A stretch of 53,424 nt of DNA from Pseudomonadota bacterium (GTDB taxonomy: Bacteria; Myxococcota_A; UBA9042; GCA-2863065): contig SXOX01000045.1 of NCBI GenBank assembly GCA_005776585.1, forward strand, positions 1-53,424. The letters are read 5' to 3'. The notes beneath the pieces are model-generated. The model was not told where the DNA came from and did not search any database. It worked only from the letters and a program-made list of their open reading frames with translations. Shown here one piece after another: positions 32,423-41,559 of the stretch. How positions within the stretch are numbered: the stretch's first letter is position 1; every line of letters starts with the position of its first letter. A program made the translations under genes and the position numbers.

Positions 32423-33853
32423 TCAGGGCGAGGACTCCAGCGCCTTGAGCGCCTCCTCGATTGCGGCGCGATCGGCGGCCTCGGGGCGCGCGTCGAGATA
32501 GGCGCGCAGGAGGTCCTTCGCGCGAGTGCCTTGCTTGCGCTCGATGAGGTAGAGGCCCAGGTCGCGCTTCTGCTCGGGGTCGTCCTTGGCAGCAGCCAGC
32601 GCGGCCTTGAAGTAGGCCTCCGACAGCTTGACCTTGGACAGCCCGGCGGCGGCACGGGCGCGCACGAGCTGCGCCGGCGCCGTGCGCTGCTCGGCCTTTG
32701 GCAGCTCGGTGATGAGCCAATCGGCGTCGTCGAACATGCCCTCGGTCACGAGCCTCTGCGCCTCAGCGAGGGTGAGGGGTCCCGTGCGCTCATCTTGTGC
32801 AACGTAGGGGCGGCCCATCTCTGCCGTATAGCGCACGACCGACCACGCCTCGGGCGCGCCGTCGGGCGCGAGGAGCACGCGCTTGGACATCAGTCCGCGC
32901 GGGAAGTCCTTGTGCGAGCGCACGACGGAGAGGCGGGTGACGAAGCTGCGCCCATCGTCGAGTCGGCCCGCGGTGTCGACGGTGAGGACGTGCATCAGCT
33001 CGTCGGCGGGAGTGAGCGCAAACAGGAGCTCTCGCGAGAGGCGCGAGGCCTTGTCGCGGCCCGTCTCCTCGCGCACGAGCAGCACCTCGCGGCCCTTCCG
33101 GAACAAGACCATGGGCCGCGTCGATGGGAGCGTGACGCGGTGATCGCCAGCGCGCTTCGGCGCCGTCCAGCCCGCGGCGGACGCGACGTACGTCAGTCCT
33201 CGTACAACGAACGCATCCCCTTTGGGATCGAGCGCCACGACGAGCACGCCGAAGCGACCGTCGGCGGCCATCACGAGCCCTGCGACGACGCCCTGCGGCC
33301 GGTCGCTCGCCGAGAGCTTGAGGTCGCCCGTGGCGACGTTCGGGAGGAACGCCGTCTCTGGATCGAGGGCGGCGCCGACGACGCGAGGCGCGGACAGCAG
33401 GCAGAGGAGCACCTCGCGCGCCGCCTTGGGGAAGTCCACGGGCTTCATCGTCCAGAGCCGCGCGAGCGTCTTGGCCGAGGGCAGCTCGACACCTGTGACC
33501 GGATCCTCCGAGAGCAAGCAGCCGGGCTCGACGCGCGCGGTCCCCTCGATCCACGCCAGGGCGGCGGCCTCCTCGACGCTGGGATCGGTCGGTGGCGTCC
33601 GCTCCGGAGCGGGGGTGGGCTCGGGCTCGGGCTTGGCGGGCGCGAGGACGATCGGCGGCTTGACGACGGTCGCCGTCGGCTCGAGCACCAGCCGCGGCGG
33701 CGGCAAGCGCGCCGACGCGTCGATGGGCTCGGGCGGTGGCACGATCTGAGCGGGCGTTCGCAGCGGCGGCGGCTCGGGCTCCACTAGCGGCGCCGGTGCC
33801 TCGCGACATCCTGCCAGCAGCAGCGACAGCAGCGCGGCCCAGCGGGCGCTCAC
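32423..33853 (-). CDS. Lipoprotein with Pro-rich linker and C-terminal helical repeats
   Basis: This 476-residue protein has a GTG start, lipobox LLLAGC and a Pro/Glu-rich linker to about residue 90. The middle (about 95-370) is a mixed alpha/beta region without recognised family, with two cysteines (GCLLSED, LLCLLSA). The last 110 residues are helical with TPR-like spacing (LTLAEAQRLVTEGMFDDADWLITEL, AQLVRARAAAGLSKVKLSEAYFKAAL, LGLYLIERKQGTRAKDLLRAYL). The GTG overlaps the stop of the BKACE gene (GTGA). TPR-like ends usually bind other proteins. I do not recognise the central domain. Confidence 0.8.
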   Translation of the reverse strand: MSARWAALLSLLLAGCREAPAPLVEPEPPPLRTPAQIVPPPEPIDASARLPPPRLVLEPTATVVKPPIVLAPAKPEPEPTPAPERTPPTDPSVEEAAALAWIEGTARVEPGCLLSEDPVTGVELPSAKTLARLWTMKPVDFPKAAREVLLCLLSAPRVVGAALDPETAFLPNVATGDLKLSASDRPQGVVAGLVMAADGRFGVLVVALDPKGDAFVVRGLTYVASAAGWTAPKRAGDHRVTLPSTRPMVLFRKGREVLLVREETGRDKASRLSRELLFALTPADELMHVLTVDTAGRLDDGRSFVTRLSVVRSHKDFPRGLMSKRVLLAPDGAPEAWSVVRYTAEMGRPYVAQDERTGPLTLAEAQRLVTEGMFDDADWLITELPKAEQRTAPAQLVRARAAAGLSKVKLSEAYFKAALAAAKDDPEQKRDLGLYLIERKQGTRAKDLLRAYLDARPEAADRAAIEEALKALESSP

Positions 33854-34725
33854 GCCGCCGCGGCCTCGTGCAGCATCGCGCGTGTCTCGGCGGGTGTCGT
33901 CGGCTCGCGCCCGGCCTCACGCGCAACCCGGACCAGCGCCTCTACCAGCGGGCCGTTGCCCGTCGCCTTGCTGCCGTCGGGCAGGTAGAACGTGTCCTCG
34001 AGGCCCGTCCGCAGGTGGCCGCCGAGCTCCGCCGTGCGTCGATGGAGGCTCCAGATCTCCTGTCGCCCGATTGCGATGGTCTGCCAATGTGCGCCTGCCG
34101 GCAGCTCCTCGAGGAGCAGCGGGAGCCAGCTCGCCTTGGCGGGCATGCCGCTTGCGACTCCCATGACGAGCGACACATGAATGGCGCCCGTCAGCAGCCC
34201 GACCTGCTGGAAGAGGCCGACGCTGCGCAGGATGCCCGTATCGAAGCACTCGCACTCGGGCACGATGTTCAGCGCGCGCATCGCGTCCAGGAAGCGCTTT
34301 ATTTTGTCCACACTATTGTCGAAGGGCATCGGCGGCCACGCCCAGGTGCCCGCAGACGTCGCCTTGAGGTAGTTGAGGCTGCCGGCGTTGAGCGCCGCCA
34401 TCTCCGGCCGCACGCGCTCGAGGCACGCGACGGGGCCCGAGATGTCGGGACCGACGACGCCCGTCGACAGATTGAGCACCAGGTCGGGCACCTCCGCGCG
34501 AATCGCGTCGCAGATGGCGCCGGCGACCGCAGGCTCCCAGCTTGGAAAGCGACCCTGGCCGGGCTCCTGACGACGGAAGTGGACGTGCACCGCCGAGGCG
34601 CCGGCGTCGTAGGCCCGTCGCGCCTCTCGCGCCATCTCCTCGGGCGTGACCGGAACGCCATGCTGCGCCGGATCCGTCAGCACGCCCGTGAGCGCGCACG
34701 TCACTATCGCCTTGCCGTGAGCCAT
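33850..34725 (-). CDS. BKACE-family beta-keto acid cleavage enzyme (DUF849)
   Basis: This 291-residue TIM-barrel enzyme has the family marks: IVTCALTGVL at the start, ASAVHVHFR with the two Zn-binding histidines, LNLSTGVVG, PEMAALNAGSLNY, CECFDTG and IGRQEIWSL, with GGHLRTGLEDTFYLPDG near the end (Arg and Glu of the substrate site). BKACE enzymes condense a beta-keto acid with acetyl-CoA to give a CoA ester and acetoacetate; the best known, Kce, acts in lysine fermentation. Substrate is not predictable from the visible residues. An AGGTGA ribosome site precedes the ATG, 31 bases after the hydrolase stop. Its neighbours are envelope genes, so the metabolic context is missing. Confidence 0.92.
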   Translation of the reverse strand: MAHGKAIVTCALTGVLTDPAQHGVPVTPEEMAREARRAYDAGASAVHVHFRRQEPGQGRFPSWEPAVAGAICDAIRAEVPDLVLNLSTGVVGPDISGPVACLERVRPEMAALNAGSLNYLKATSAGTWAWPPMPFDNSVDKIKRFLDAMRALNIVPECECFDTGILRSVGLFQQVGLLTGAIHVSLVMGVASGMPAKASWLPLLLEELPAGAHWQTIAIGRQEIWSLHRRTAELGGHLRTGLEDTFYLPDGSKATGNGPLVEALVRVAREAGREPTTPAETRAMLHEAAAA

Positions 34726-34756
34726 GGGTCACCTCAGGGGCCGACGGGGCCCGCCG

Positions 34757-37351
34757 CTACTTGATCTCGGGCTTGCCGTCTTTGAAGAAGCCCGTGAGGA
34801 ACGCCCCCACGTGGGCCTTGGCCGCGTCATTGCGATAGAGCACGAAGTGCCCGTCGTAGTCCGTCGGCGCGTAGTGCGTCATCGCGATCGTGACCGGGTT
34901 CTCCGAGACGATCTTATTCAGCGCGACGGGCGCGGGAATCACCGTGATGCCGTCGTAGGCCTGACCCTTGCCGGTGTCCAGTGCGGGTGCCACGACCTCC
35001 AGGCCGAGGCGATCGGCGAGGATGCGCGAGGTCGCCGGTGGCGTGTAGGTGTCCCCCTGGCCGTAGAGCATCAGCAGATGCCGCCCCGGCGTCTCCTTCG
35101 GCGGCTCCTTCGTGATCATCGGCGCGTAGTGCATGGTGTCCGCGGCGTCGAACCAGGTCTGGATCAGATGGATGACCGGGTGGTCGTCGCCCACCGACTC
35201 GAGCTCGGCGAGCACGATCTTGAGCGCAGCCGGGATGTTCACCGGGTTCGTCTTCTTGAGCAGGCTCTGCACGAGGCTCCCACCAGCGCCCGAGAGGACG
35301 ATCGCCCCAATCTTGGGCTCATGCGCAAGGAACAGCGGACCGGTCGTGCCGCCCTGCGAGTGGCCGAGGACCGCCAGCTTGGTCGCGTCGAACTTCCACG
35401 GCTCGGTCCCGCCCAAGGTGCTGTTGAAGCTCTCGGCCCAGAACACCAGCGAGTAGAAGTCGATGGCCCCCTGTAGTGCGTTTCCCTTGGCAGCAGGGAC
35501 GTTCGCGAAGTTGTAAAACAGCGTCTCGGGCTCGAGCTTCGAGTCCCCGCGCCGTGGGCCGTGCTGAACGAGGTCGATGCCCATGACCGCGACCGGCGTC
35601 CCCGCGGCCTTGGCCTGCCCGATGATGTTGGCGCCCGCGCCATCGGCGACGAAGCTACGGAAGTTGCCGCCCGTGCCGTGCGCGTAGAACGTGAGGGGCC
35701 AGCCGTTGGTCGGCATCGGGGTGTCCTTCGGCACGGCGATCGCGAAGCAGACGTCCTCGTTACGCACGTACGTCGGCATGCCCTGCGCGTCGGTGGTGAT
35801 GTTGCCGCCTTGCTCGGGCGTGAGATACGGCGGCGTGCCTTTCTGGAAGATGGGGAGCGAGAGCTTCCCGTGGATCTCGGTCACCGTCGTGTTCGAGCCG
35901 CAGGCGCGCGACGGGTCCGTGCCGTCGTCGCACGGGCTCTTGGCACCCGGCGAGCACACGGTGACGTCCTTGAGCTTGGGCGCGGCAAGGGCGCGCACGG
36001 CGGCGCGGGCCTTGCCCATCAGCGCCGTGGGGTTGCCGACGGTGAAGACGGCGGCCGTGAGCAGGTCACCGGGCGCGATCTTCATGTCCGTCATGAACTG
36101 ACGCAGCGGCGCATAGGCAGGATACGCCGCCGCGAGCCGGGGCTCCGTGGGGGCCGACGGCGAGACCATCGCTACGAAGTCCTTGTCTGGCTCGAAGACG
36201 GGACCGTCGTGGGTCTTGTCGTCCTTGCCGCGGGCTCGGACGCCCTTCTTCATCACGACCGCGTAGGTCCGGCCCGGATCGAGCGCGATCTGGGGGTAGA
36301 TCTTGGCCCGCACCCAGTTCTCGCAGTGATACTTGCCGCCGCCGTCCCCCGCCGACCAGTTGAAGTTGCGCTGCGCCTTGTAGGACGGGGACTTCGCGTC
36401 GATGTCGTAGACCGCGAAGTTGAGATCGTCTCCGTCGGTGTCCACCGTGCCAAAGTCGACCGACTTCGAAAAGCGGAACATGACCGTCGGGACCGGGCTC
36501 CATCCGTCGAGGCCCGAGTTGAGCGCGTCGTACAACCTCTGCAGCGGGTCGAAGTCCAAGATCCGGCGCCCCGGCGTCGGGTGCCCCGTCGTGATGTGGC
36601 CCGACTTCAATCGAATGTCGTTCGGAAAGGGCAAACGGTAGAAGTCGTGTGCCAGCTTGCCATCAGTGTCCGGCACCTCGAAGTAGGCCTTGGCCTCGGT
36701 GCCCTTGCTCACGTCCTCGCACTTCTCGCCGGCCCACGCGCCCGCGACGAGCGCGGTGGCGAGCGTCTGGCAGGTGTCCCCGGGGCCGCACACGAGCCCG
36801 GCGAGGCAGTCTCCCGTCTTGGTGCACTTCTTCGTGAGGTCCAGCTGGCCCGCCGTCGTGCACACGCCCGCGAAGCCGGCGGCGTAGCTGCAGTAGAGGC
36901 CGCGCTCACAGTCGGCGTCGCGCGAGCACGGCGCGTCGGCCTTGGCCGTCCCCGCCTTGGCGCAGCGCGGCTTGACCGGCAGGCAGAGCTCGCCGGACTT
37001 GCAGTCGCCGGTCGTCGCGCACTCCTTCCCCTCGCTCTGCGCCAGGGCGTTGACGCACGCGAAGGTGAGCCCATTACAGTAGCTCCCCTCCTGGCACTCC
37101 GCTGTCACAATGCAGTTCTGGCCGTTGACCTGGCTCGCACCCGGCTCACACGTGCCCTTGGTCCCACAGATGAGGCCCGAGCGGCAGTCGGTCGCCGTGC
37201 CGCAGTCTTCACCGATGCCCTTGCCGGGTGGTGCGGCGAAGGTGTCGGGCTCGGTCAGGACACCGGGGTTGGTGAACGCGCTCGTCGTGCTCTTGCCGAA
37301 GCAGCCCAACAGCGTTGCCGCAAGGAATCCAATGAGGCCAAGATGTCGCAT
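34757..37351 (-). CDS. Lipoprotein with cysteine-rich N-terminus and alpha/beta hydrolase domain
   Basis: This 864-residue lipoprotein has a signal ending ATLLGC. Residues about 45-210 hold a row of short cysteine modules (GEDCGTATDCRSGLICG, CIVTAECQEGSYC, CATTGDCKSGELC, CSRDADCERGLYC, CTKTGDCLAGLVC). The rest resembles large virginiamycin-B-lyase/extracellular-lipase-like hydrolases: FRLPFPNDIRL near 240, FYAHGTGGNF, the nucleophile elbow LAVLGHSQGG, an Asp in LYGQGDTYTP and a His in YDGHFVLY. It is probably a surface esterase or lipase. A GGGG-containing ribosome site precedes the ATG. It lies 48 bases downstream of the giant CARDB/MopE gene. Confidence 0.87.
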   Translation of the reverse strand: MRHLGLIGFLAATLLGCFGKSTTSAFTNPGVLTEPDTFAAPPGKGIGEDCGTATDCRSGLICGTKGTCEPGASQVNGQNCIVTAECQEGSYCNGLTFACVNALAQSEGKECATTGDCKSGELCLPVKPRCAKAGTAKADAPCSRDADCERGLYCSYAAGFAGVCTTAGQLDLTKKCTKTGDCLAGLVCGPGDTCQTLATALVAGAWAGEKCEDVSKGTEAKAYFEVPDTDGKLAHDFYRLPFPNDIRLKSGHITTGHPTPGRRILDFDPLQRLYDALNSGLDGWSPVPTVMFRFSKSVDFGTVDTDGDDLNFAVYDIDAKSPSYKAQRNFNWSAGDGGGKYHCENWVRAKIYPQIALDPGRTYAVVMKKGVRARGKDDKTHDGPVFEPDKDFVAMVSPSAPTEPRLAAAYPAYAPLRQFMTDMKIAPGDLLTAAVFTVGNPTALMGKARAAVRALAAPKLKDVTVCSPGAKSPCDDGTDPSRACGSNTTVTEIHGKLSLPIFQKGTPPYLTPEQGGNITTDAQGMPTYVRNEDVCFAIAVPKDTPMPTNGWPLTFYAHGTGGNFRSFVADGAGANIIGQAKAAGTPVAVMGIDLVQHGPRRGDSKLEPETLFYNFANVPAAKGNALQGAIDFYSLVFWAESFNSTLGGTEPWKFDATKLAVLGHSQGGTTGPLFLAHEPKIGAIVLSGAGGSLVQSLLKKTNPVNIPAALKIVLAELESVGDDHPVIHLIQTWFDAADTMHYAPMITKEPPKETPGRHLLMLYGQGDTYTPPATSRILADRLGLEVVAPALDTGKGQAYDGITVIPAPVALNKIVSENPVTIAMTHYAPTDYDGHFVLYRNDAAKAHVGAFLTGFFKDGKPEIK

Positions 37352-37399
37352 GGTCGTCCCCTTCGCGATCCCGGACTGCGGACCGCTTTGGCGCGCAAC

Positions 37400-40300
37400 C
37401 TAGCCTAGATCGCACGCGTCTGTCACGTGCCGGCCGCGCGCAGCTCGACGCGGCCGCAGCAGGGCCAGGAGAGCGAGGAGCACGAGCGTCAGGGTGATGG
37501 GCGGAGCACGCACCGCCGCGGTCGTCGTCGCGCAACCGCTGGGTGTCTCACCGCTCTGGGCCGGGGGGGAATCCGACTCCGCGCTCGCGGCGAGGTCGCT
37601 CTTGACGCTCACGTCGGTGCCGCTCGTCGTGGGGTCGGGCGTCGCGCTCGGCTCGGCCTTCGCGGGTACGGCGTCCTCGACCCCGGTCGCGACGTCCGAT
37701 CCCGGCGGTGGCTCGGCCACGACGGGCTGTTCGACGACGCTCGTCGCCTCCTCCACGACCGGTGGCGTCTCCGGAGTCGAGCCCGCGTCCTCGACCGTGG
37801 TCTGACCGCAGCCAGGGATGGCCGAGCCCGGGCTCGCCTTGCAGGGGAGCCACTTCGCGTTCGCGCCGCAGATGCGCACGTAGGTCGCGCAGGCGTCCGG
37901 CGCGGCAGGGCAGGGGACGGTCGAGGCCGGAGTGCACGGGCAGCCCGGATCCATCACGCCGTCGCAGTCGTCGTCGATCGCGTTGCATTGCTCCACCGAG
38001 ACGATCGCCGTCTCGGCCGCTGCGCACACGCTCCACGCTCCGGCGATGCAGTGCTGTGCCCCCCCATCACACGCGCCGACGCCGCACGGCAGCGTGTCCT
38101 CGCCCGTGCAGGTGCACCCCTCGTCGGTGCTGCCGTCGCAGTCGTCGTCAGCGGCATTGCCACAGGCCTCGGTCTGCGGTCCGACCCCGCCCGTGCACTC
38201 GGTGGCGTACGTGTTGGTCCCGAGACAGTGCTGCACGCCGAGCGCGCACGCGCCCACGCTCGAGCCGCACGGGAGGAAGGCGCCTTCGGAGCACTCGCAC
38301 CCTTCGTCGGTCAGGCCGTCGCAGTCGTCGTCGAGCCCATCGCCGCACGCATCCGTCCCTGCGGGGATCCCGGGCACCGCGTCACACGCGAGTGCGCCGG
38401 TCCCGCAGGCAAGCTTGCCCACCGCGCGGCAGGCGCCGCTTCCAGCGACGCACGGCGCACCCAGGCCTGCGATCCCGTCGTCCGTCTTGCCGTTGCAGTC
38501 GTTGTCCTTGCCGTCACAGCTCTCCACGCTCGCCGCCGTGTCCAGCTGGCAGGTGGTGCTCAGGCCGTCGTCGCTGCACGCGCGCGTGCCCGGCGCTTCG
38601 CAGTCCCCGACCTTGACCACGCACGCCGTCCCGACGTCGAAGCCCTCATCGGTCTTGCCGTCGCAGGTCTCGTCCTTGCCGTTGCACGCCTCGATCTTGC
38701 CCTCGCCGGGCTCCACGCACACCACGGAGGTGCCGTCGTCCGAGCAGCCGCGCTTCCCCTTGACGCACAGGTCGGTGTCGGGCCCATCGCACGCCTCGCC
38801 CAGGCCCGTGAAGCCCTCGTCGGTCTCGGTGTCGCAGTCGTCGTCTTTGCCGTTACAGGTCTCGACCTTGGCCGGCCCGTCTCCGACGCACTCGGCCGCG
38901 GTACCATCCGCCGTGCAGACGCGCTTGCCGCCCGCGCAGAGATCGGCGTCCGGCCCGTCGCACTCGAAGCCAAGGTCCCCGAAGCCCTCGTCGGTCGTCC
39001 CTTCGCAGGTGTCGTCGATGCCGTTGCACAGCTCGGCTTTCGTGCACGCCGAGAACGACACGCTGAGGCTGTTGTCGCTCTCGTCGGTCTCGACGACGTC
39101 CTGCTTGGTGTCCACGACCACCTTGAGCGCATGCGGGCCCACCGTCGCGGGCACGCACGCGCTCGTGACCTCGGTGGTCTCCGCGCCCGCGTCGAGCCCG
39201 AAGAACACGAGCCCCGTCGCACACGGCTCGCTCTCGTTGTCCAGGAAGAACGACACGTTCACGATGACCGCGTTATCCGTGTCCACCGTGCCCACGTTCT
39301 TGAGGGTCGCCGTCGCCGTGAGCGCGCCGCCGGGCTCGGGCTTCTTCGGGTCGAGCGCGATGCTCGAGACGACCAGGTTGGGGGCAGTCCAAGTCAACGT
39401 CTTCTCGAGCGCGTTGTTGGCTTCGTTGGACTCCGCGACGTCTTTCTCGGTGTCGACCTCGTAGCGAATCACGTGCGGGCCCGGCGTCGTGGGGTTGCAG
39501 CTCGTGGTGTCCTCGGTGGTCTTGCTCCCCGCGCCGAGTCCGCCGATGACGAGCCCCGTATCGCACTCGACGCCGTCGAGGAGCATGCGGACGTTCACAT
39601 TGACGAACAGTCCCGTGCCCGCGTCGCCCTGATTCAGGATGGTCCCCGTCAGCGTGCCCTCGCCGACTTTGGGCATGGCCGGATCGAGCGTCAGGTCCTT
39701 CACGATGAGATCGGGGCCGCCATACCACGCCAGCGTCGTCTCGAACGTGTTGTTCGCCTCGTTCGCCTCGTCGACGTCGTGCGCGGTGTCCACGTCGATG
39801 CGAAAGACGTGGGGACCAATCGACGAGGCGTTGCAGCTCGTCGTCGTCTCCGTCGTCGTGCTGCCCGCGCCCAGTCCGCCGATGACGAGCCCCGTGTCAC
39901 ACGGCGCGCCGTCCAAGTACATCGTGAGGTTCACGTTCACGAAGGCGCCGGTGCCGTCCTGGCCCACGTTGGCCACGGTCGCGGTGATCGTGCCCTCGGT
40001 GACCTTCGGCGTTCCGGGATCGATGACGACCTTCGTTATGACCAGATCCGGCCCTCCCTCCCACGTGAAGGTCTTCTCGAGCGCGTTGTTGGCCTCATTC
40101 GACTCTGGAACGTCGCCCTCAGTGTCCACTTCGAACCGAATGACGTGCGGCCCCGGCGTCTTGGGGTTGCAGGCCGAGGTGTCCTCGGTGGTCGTGCTGC
40201 CCTTGCCGAGGCCGGCGACGATGAGCCCCGTGTCACACTCCTTGCCATCGAGGAACATCTTGAGGTTGATGTTGACCAGAACGCCCGTGCCCTGGTCGCC

Positions 40301-41464
40301 CTGGTTCTTGACCTTGGCGGTGAGCGTCCCGTTCTTGATGGTCGGGACGGCCGGGTCGAGCGTGATGTCGGTGATGACCAGGTCCGGCCCGCCGTACCAC
40401 GAGAGCGTGGTCTCGAAGGCGTTGTTGTTCTCGTTGGATTCCAATACGTCGCCGTCGGTGTCCACCTCGATGCGAAACGTGTGGGGCCCAGCCGAAGCCA
40501 CGTTGCAGCTCGTCGTGTCCTCGGTCGTCGTGCTGCCCGCGCCGAGCCCGCCGACAATGAAGCCCGTGTCGCACTGCTTGCCGTCCACGAACATCTTGAG
40601 GTTCACGTTCACGAAGAACCCCGTACCGAGGTCCCCCTGATTCTTGATGGTCGCTGTAATCGTCCCCGAGCCAACCTTTGGCGTCGCCGGATCGATGGTC
40701 ACGCTCGTCACGACCAGATCGGGCCCACCGGCCCACGTCAAGGTCTTCTCGAGGGCGTTGTTGGCCTCATTCATCTCGGCGACCTCGCCATTGGTGTCCA
40801 CCTCGAAGCGCACGGTATGGGGGCCCGGGGTCTTGGGGTTGCAGCTCGTCGTGTCCTCCGTTGCCGTGCTGCCGGCGCCCAGACCGGCGATGATGATGCC
40901 CGTGTCACACTTTACGCCGTCGATGAACATGTTCATGTCGATATTCAGAAATGTCGACGTCCCGACCGGCCCCTGGTTCTTGATGGTCGCCGTCACTGTC
41001 CCCTCGCCGACGGTCGGCGTCGCCGGGTCCACGGTGATGTTCGTCACGACGAGGTCCGGACCGGCCCAGGTGAAGGTCTTCTCCAGGCTGTTGTTGCTCT
41101 CGTTGCTCTCGTCGACGTCAGGTTCGGTGTCCACGACGATCTTGAACACGTGCGCCCCTGGGGTCGCCGGGTTGCAGCTCGTGGTGTCCTCGGTCGCCGT
41201 GCTGCCCTTGCCCAGGCCGGCGATGATGATGCCCGTGTCGCACTGTTTGCCGTCGAGGTACATCTTCATGTCGATGTTGCAGAACGTGCACGTTCCCTCG
41301 TCGCCTTGGTTCTTGATGGTCGCGGTGATGGTTCCGCTCCCGGCGCCGGGGCTCGCCGGGCTGATCGTGATGTTCGTGACGACGAGGTCCGGCTTGGCAA
41401 CCGCGACAGAGGAGATCGTCACGGAGACAAACAGGACCAGAAGACGCAGGGCTCGGTGGTGCAT
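37400..41464 (-). CDS. Surface protein with seven CARDB repeats, seven MopE-type motifs and MYXO-CTERM-like tail
   Basis: This 1354-residue protein has a signal peptide ending VAVA. Residues about 25-808 are seven CARDB adhesion repeats of about 112 residues, each starting PDLVV or similar and carrying KNQG, a CDTG cysteine, TEDTTSC and ESNEANN. Next come seven copies of the C-N/D-G-x-DDDCDG-x-TDEG motif of the MopE copper-binding type family, spread over about 370 residues. A Pro/Glu/Val-rich linker leads to SGCATTT, a hydrophobic helix and RPRRAARGR, the MYXO-CTERM layout. So it should be exported and displayed at the surface. The ATG at 41464 is favoured over GTG at 41473 because a TACCGT -10 lies seven bases before it. 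Acidic Asp loops may bind calcium or copper. Confidence 0.9.
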   Translation of the reverse strand: MHHRALRLLVLFVSVTISSVAVAKPDLVVTNITISPASPGAGSGTITATIKNQGDEGTCTFCNIDMKMYLDGKQCDTGIIIAGLGKGSTATEDTTSCNPATPGAHVFKIVVDTEPDVDESNESNNSLEKTFTWAGPDLVVTNITVDPATPTVGEGTVTATIKNQGPVGTSTFLNIDMNMFIDGVKCDTGIIIAGLGAGSTATEDTTSCNPKTPGPHTVRFEVDTNGEVAEMNEANNALEKTLTWAGGPDLVVTSVTIDPATPKVGSGTITATIKNQGDLGTGFFVNVNLKMFVDGKQCDTGFIVGGLGAGSTTTEDTTSCNVASAGPHTFRIEVDTDGDVLESNENNNAFETTLSWYGGPDLVITDITLDPAVPTIKNGTLTAKVKNQGDQGTGVLVNINLKMFLDGKECDTGLIVAGLGKGSTTTEDTSACNPKTPGPHVIRFEVDTEGDVPESNEANNALEKTFTWEGGPDLVITKVVIDPGTPKVTEGTITATVANVGQDGTGAFVNVNLTMYLDGAPCDTGLVIGGLGAGSTTTETTTSCNASSIGPHVFRIDVDTAHDVDEANEANNTFETTLAWYGGPDLIVKDLTLDPAMPKVGEGTLTGTILNQGDAGTGLFVNVNVRMLLDGVECDTGLVIGGLGAGSKTTEDTTSCNPTTPGPHVIRYEVDTEKDVAESNEANNALEKTLTWTAPNLVVSSIALDPKKPEPGGALTATATLKNVGTVDTDNAVIVNVSFFLDNESEPCATGLVFFGLDAGAETTEVTSACVPATVGPHALKVVVDTKQDVVETDESDNSLSVSFSACTKAELCNGIDDTCEGTTDEGFGDLGFECDGPDADLCAGGKRVCTADGTAAECVGDGPAKVETCNGKDDDCDTETDEGFTGLGEACDGPDTDLCVKGKRGCSDDGTSVVCVEPGEGKIEACNGKDETCDGKTDEGFDVGTACVVKVGDCEAPGTRACSDDGLSTTCQLDTAASVESCDGKDNDCNGKTDDGIAGLGAPCVAGSGACRAVGKLACGTGALACDAVPGIPAGTDACGDGLDDDCDGLTDEGCECSEGAFLPCGSSVGACALGVQHCLGTNTYATECTGGVGPQTEACGNAADDDCDGSTDEGCTCTGEDTLPCGVGACDGGAQHCIAGAWSVCAAAETAIVSVEQCNAIDDDCDGVMDPGCPCTPASTVPCPAAPDACATYVRICGANAKWLPCKASPGSAIPGCGQTTVEDAGSTPETPPVVEEATSVVEQPVVAEPPPGSDVATGVEDAVPAKAEPSATPDPTTSGTDVSVKSDLAASAESDSPPAQSGETPSGCATTTAAVRAPPITLTLVLLALLALLRPRRAARGRHVTDACDLG
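37935..39035 (-). repeat. Seven MopE-type Asp/Cys motifs
   Basis: Seven units with CNGIDDTCEGTTDEG, CNGKDDDCDTETDEG, CNGKDETCDGKTDEG, CDGKDNDCNGKTDDG, CGDGLDDDCDGLTDEG, CGNAADDDCDGSTDEG and CNAIDDDCDGVMDPG. The motif is named from the MopE copper protein of Methylococcus; in Myxococcota it occurs in many surface proteins, often with unknown ligand. Confidence 0.8.
39050..41392 (-). repeat. Seven tandem CARDB-coding repeats (~336 nt each)
   Basis: The seven repeats encode near-parallel phrases (PDLVVTNIT, TATIKNQG, DGKQCDTG, GLGAGSTTTEDTTSC, ESNEANNALEKTFTW). Repeats 2-6 are most alike; repeat 1 has two extra cysteines (GTCTFCNI) and repeat 7 is the most divergent. DNA similarity is visible on the plus strand as recurring GTCCTCGGTGGTC and CGAGATCGGGCC-like phrases, so recombination between copies is possible. 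Confidence 0.85.
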
Positions 41465-41471
41465 GAGAGCC

Positions 41472-41501
41472 ACGGTATGCGGTCTCGGGCAGACCGGTCA
41501 A
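41472..41501 (-). promoter_or_regulatory. Leaderless-type promoter of the CARDB/MopE gene
   Basis: On the minus strand TTGACC (41501-41496), 18 nt, TACCGT (41477-41472), then seven bases to the ATG at 41464. Confidence 0.45.
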
Positions 41502-41525
41502 GGAAGGCCGCGCGGTGAACACGCG

Positions 41526-41553
41526 TTGCATTCGTTGAACAGCGTCGTATTGT
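41526..41553 (+). promoter_or_regulatory. Leaderless-type promoter of the DUF4384-like lipoprotein
   Basis: TTGCAT (41526-41531), 16 nt, TATTGT (41548-41553), then six bases to the ATG at 41560; transcription would begin at about the first base of the start codon. It is back to back with the promoter of the CARDB/MopE gene, 24 bases between their -35 boxes. Confidence 0.5.
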
Positions 41554-41559
41554 CTCGAC

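Noticed and set aside
39050..41392. CRISPR-like array from the regular repeats
   Set aside because: The period is about 336 bases and the sequence is an open frame coding for CARDB repeats, not short repeats with unique spacers.
37427..41518. A 1363-residue plus-strand open frame opposite the CARDB/MopE gene
   Set aside because: It is Arg/Ala/His-rich with no domain and lies exactly antisense to a gene with clear repeats; it is the expected shadow in high-GC DNA.
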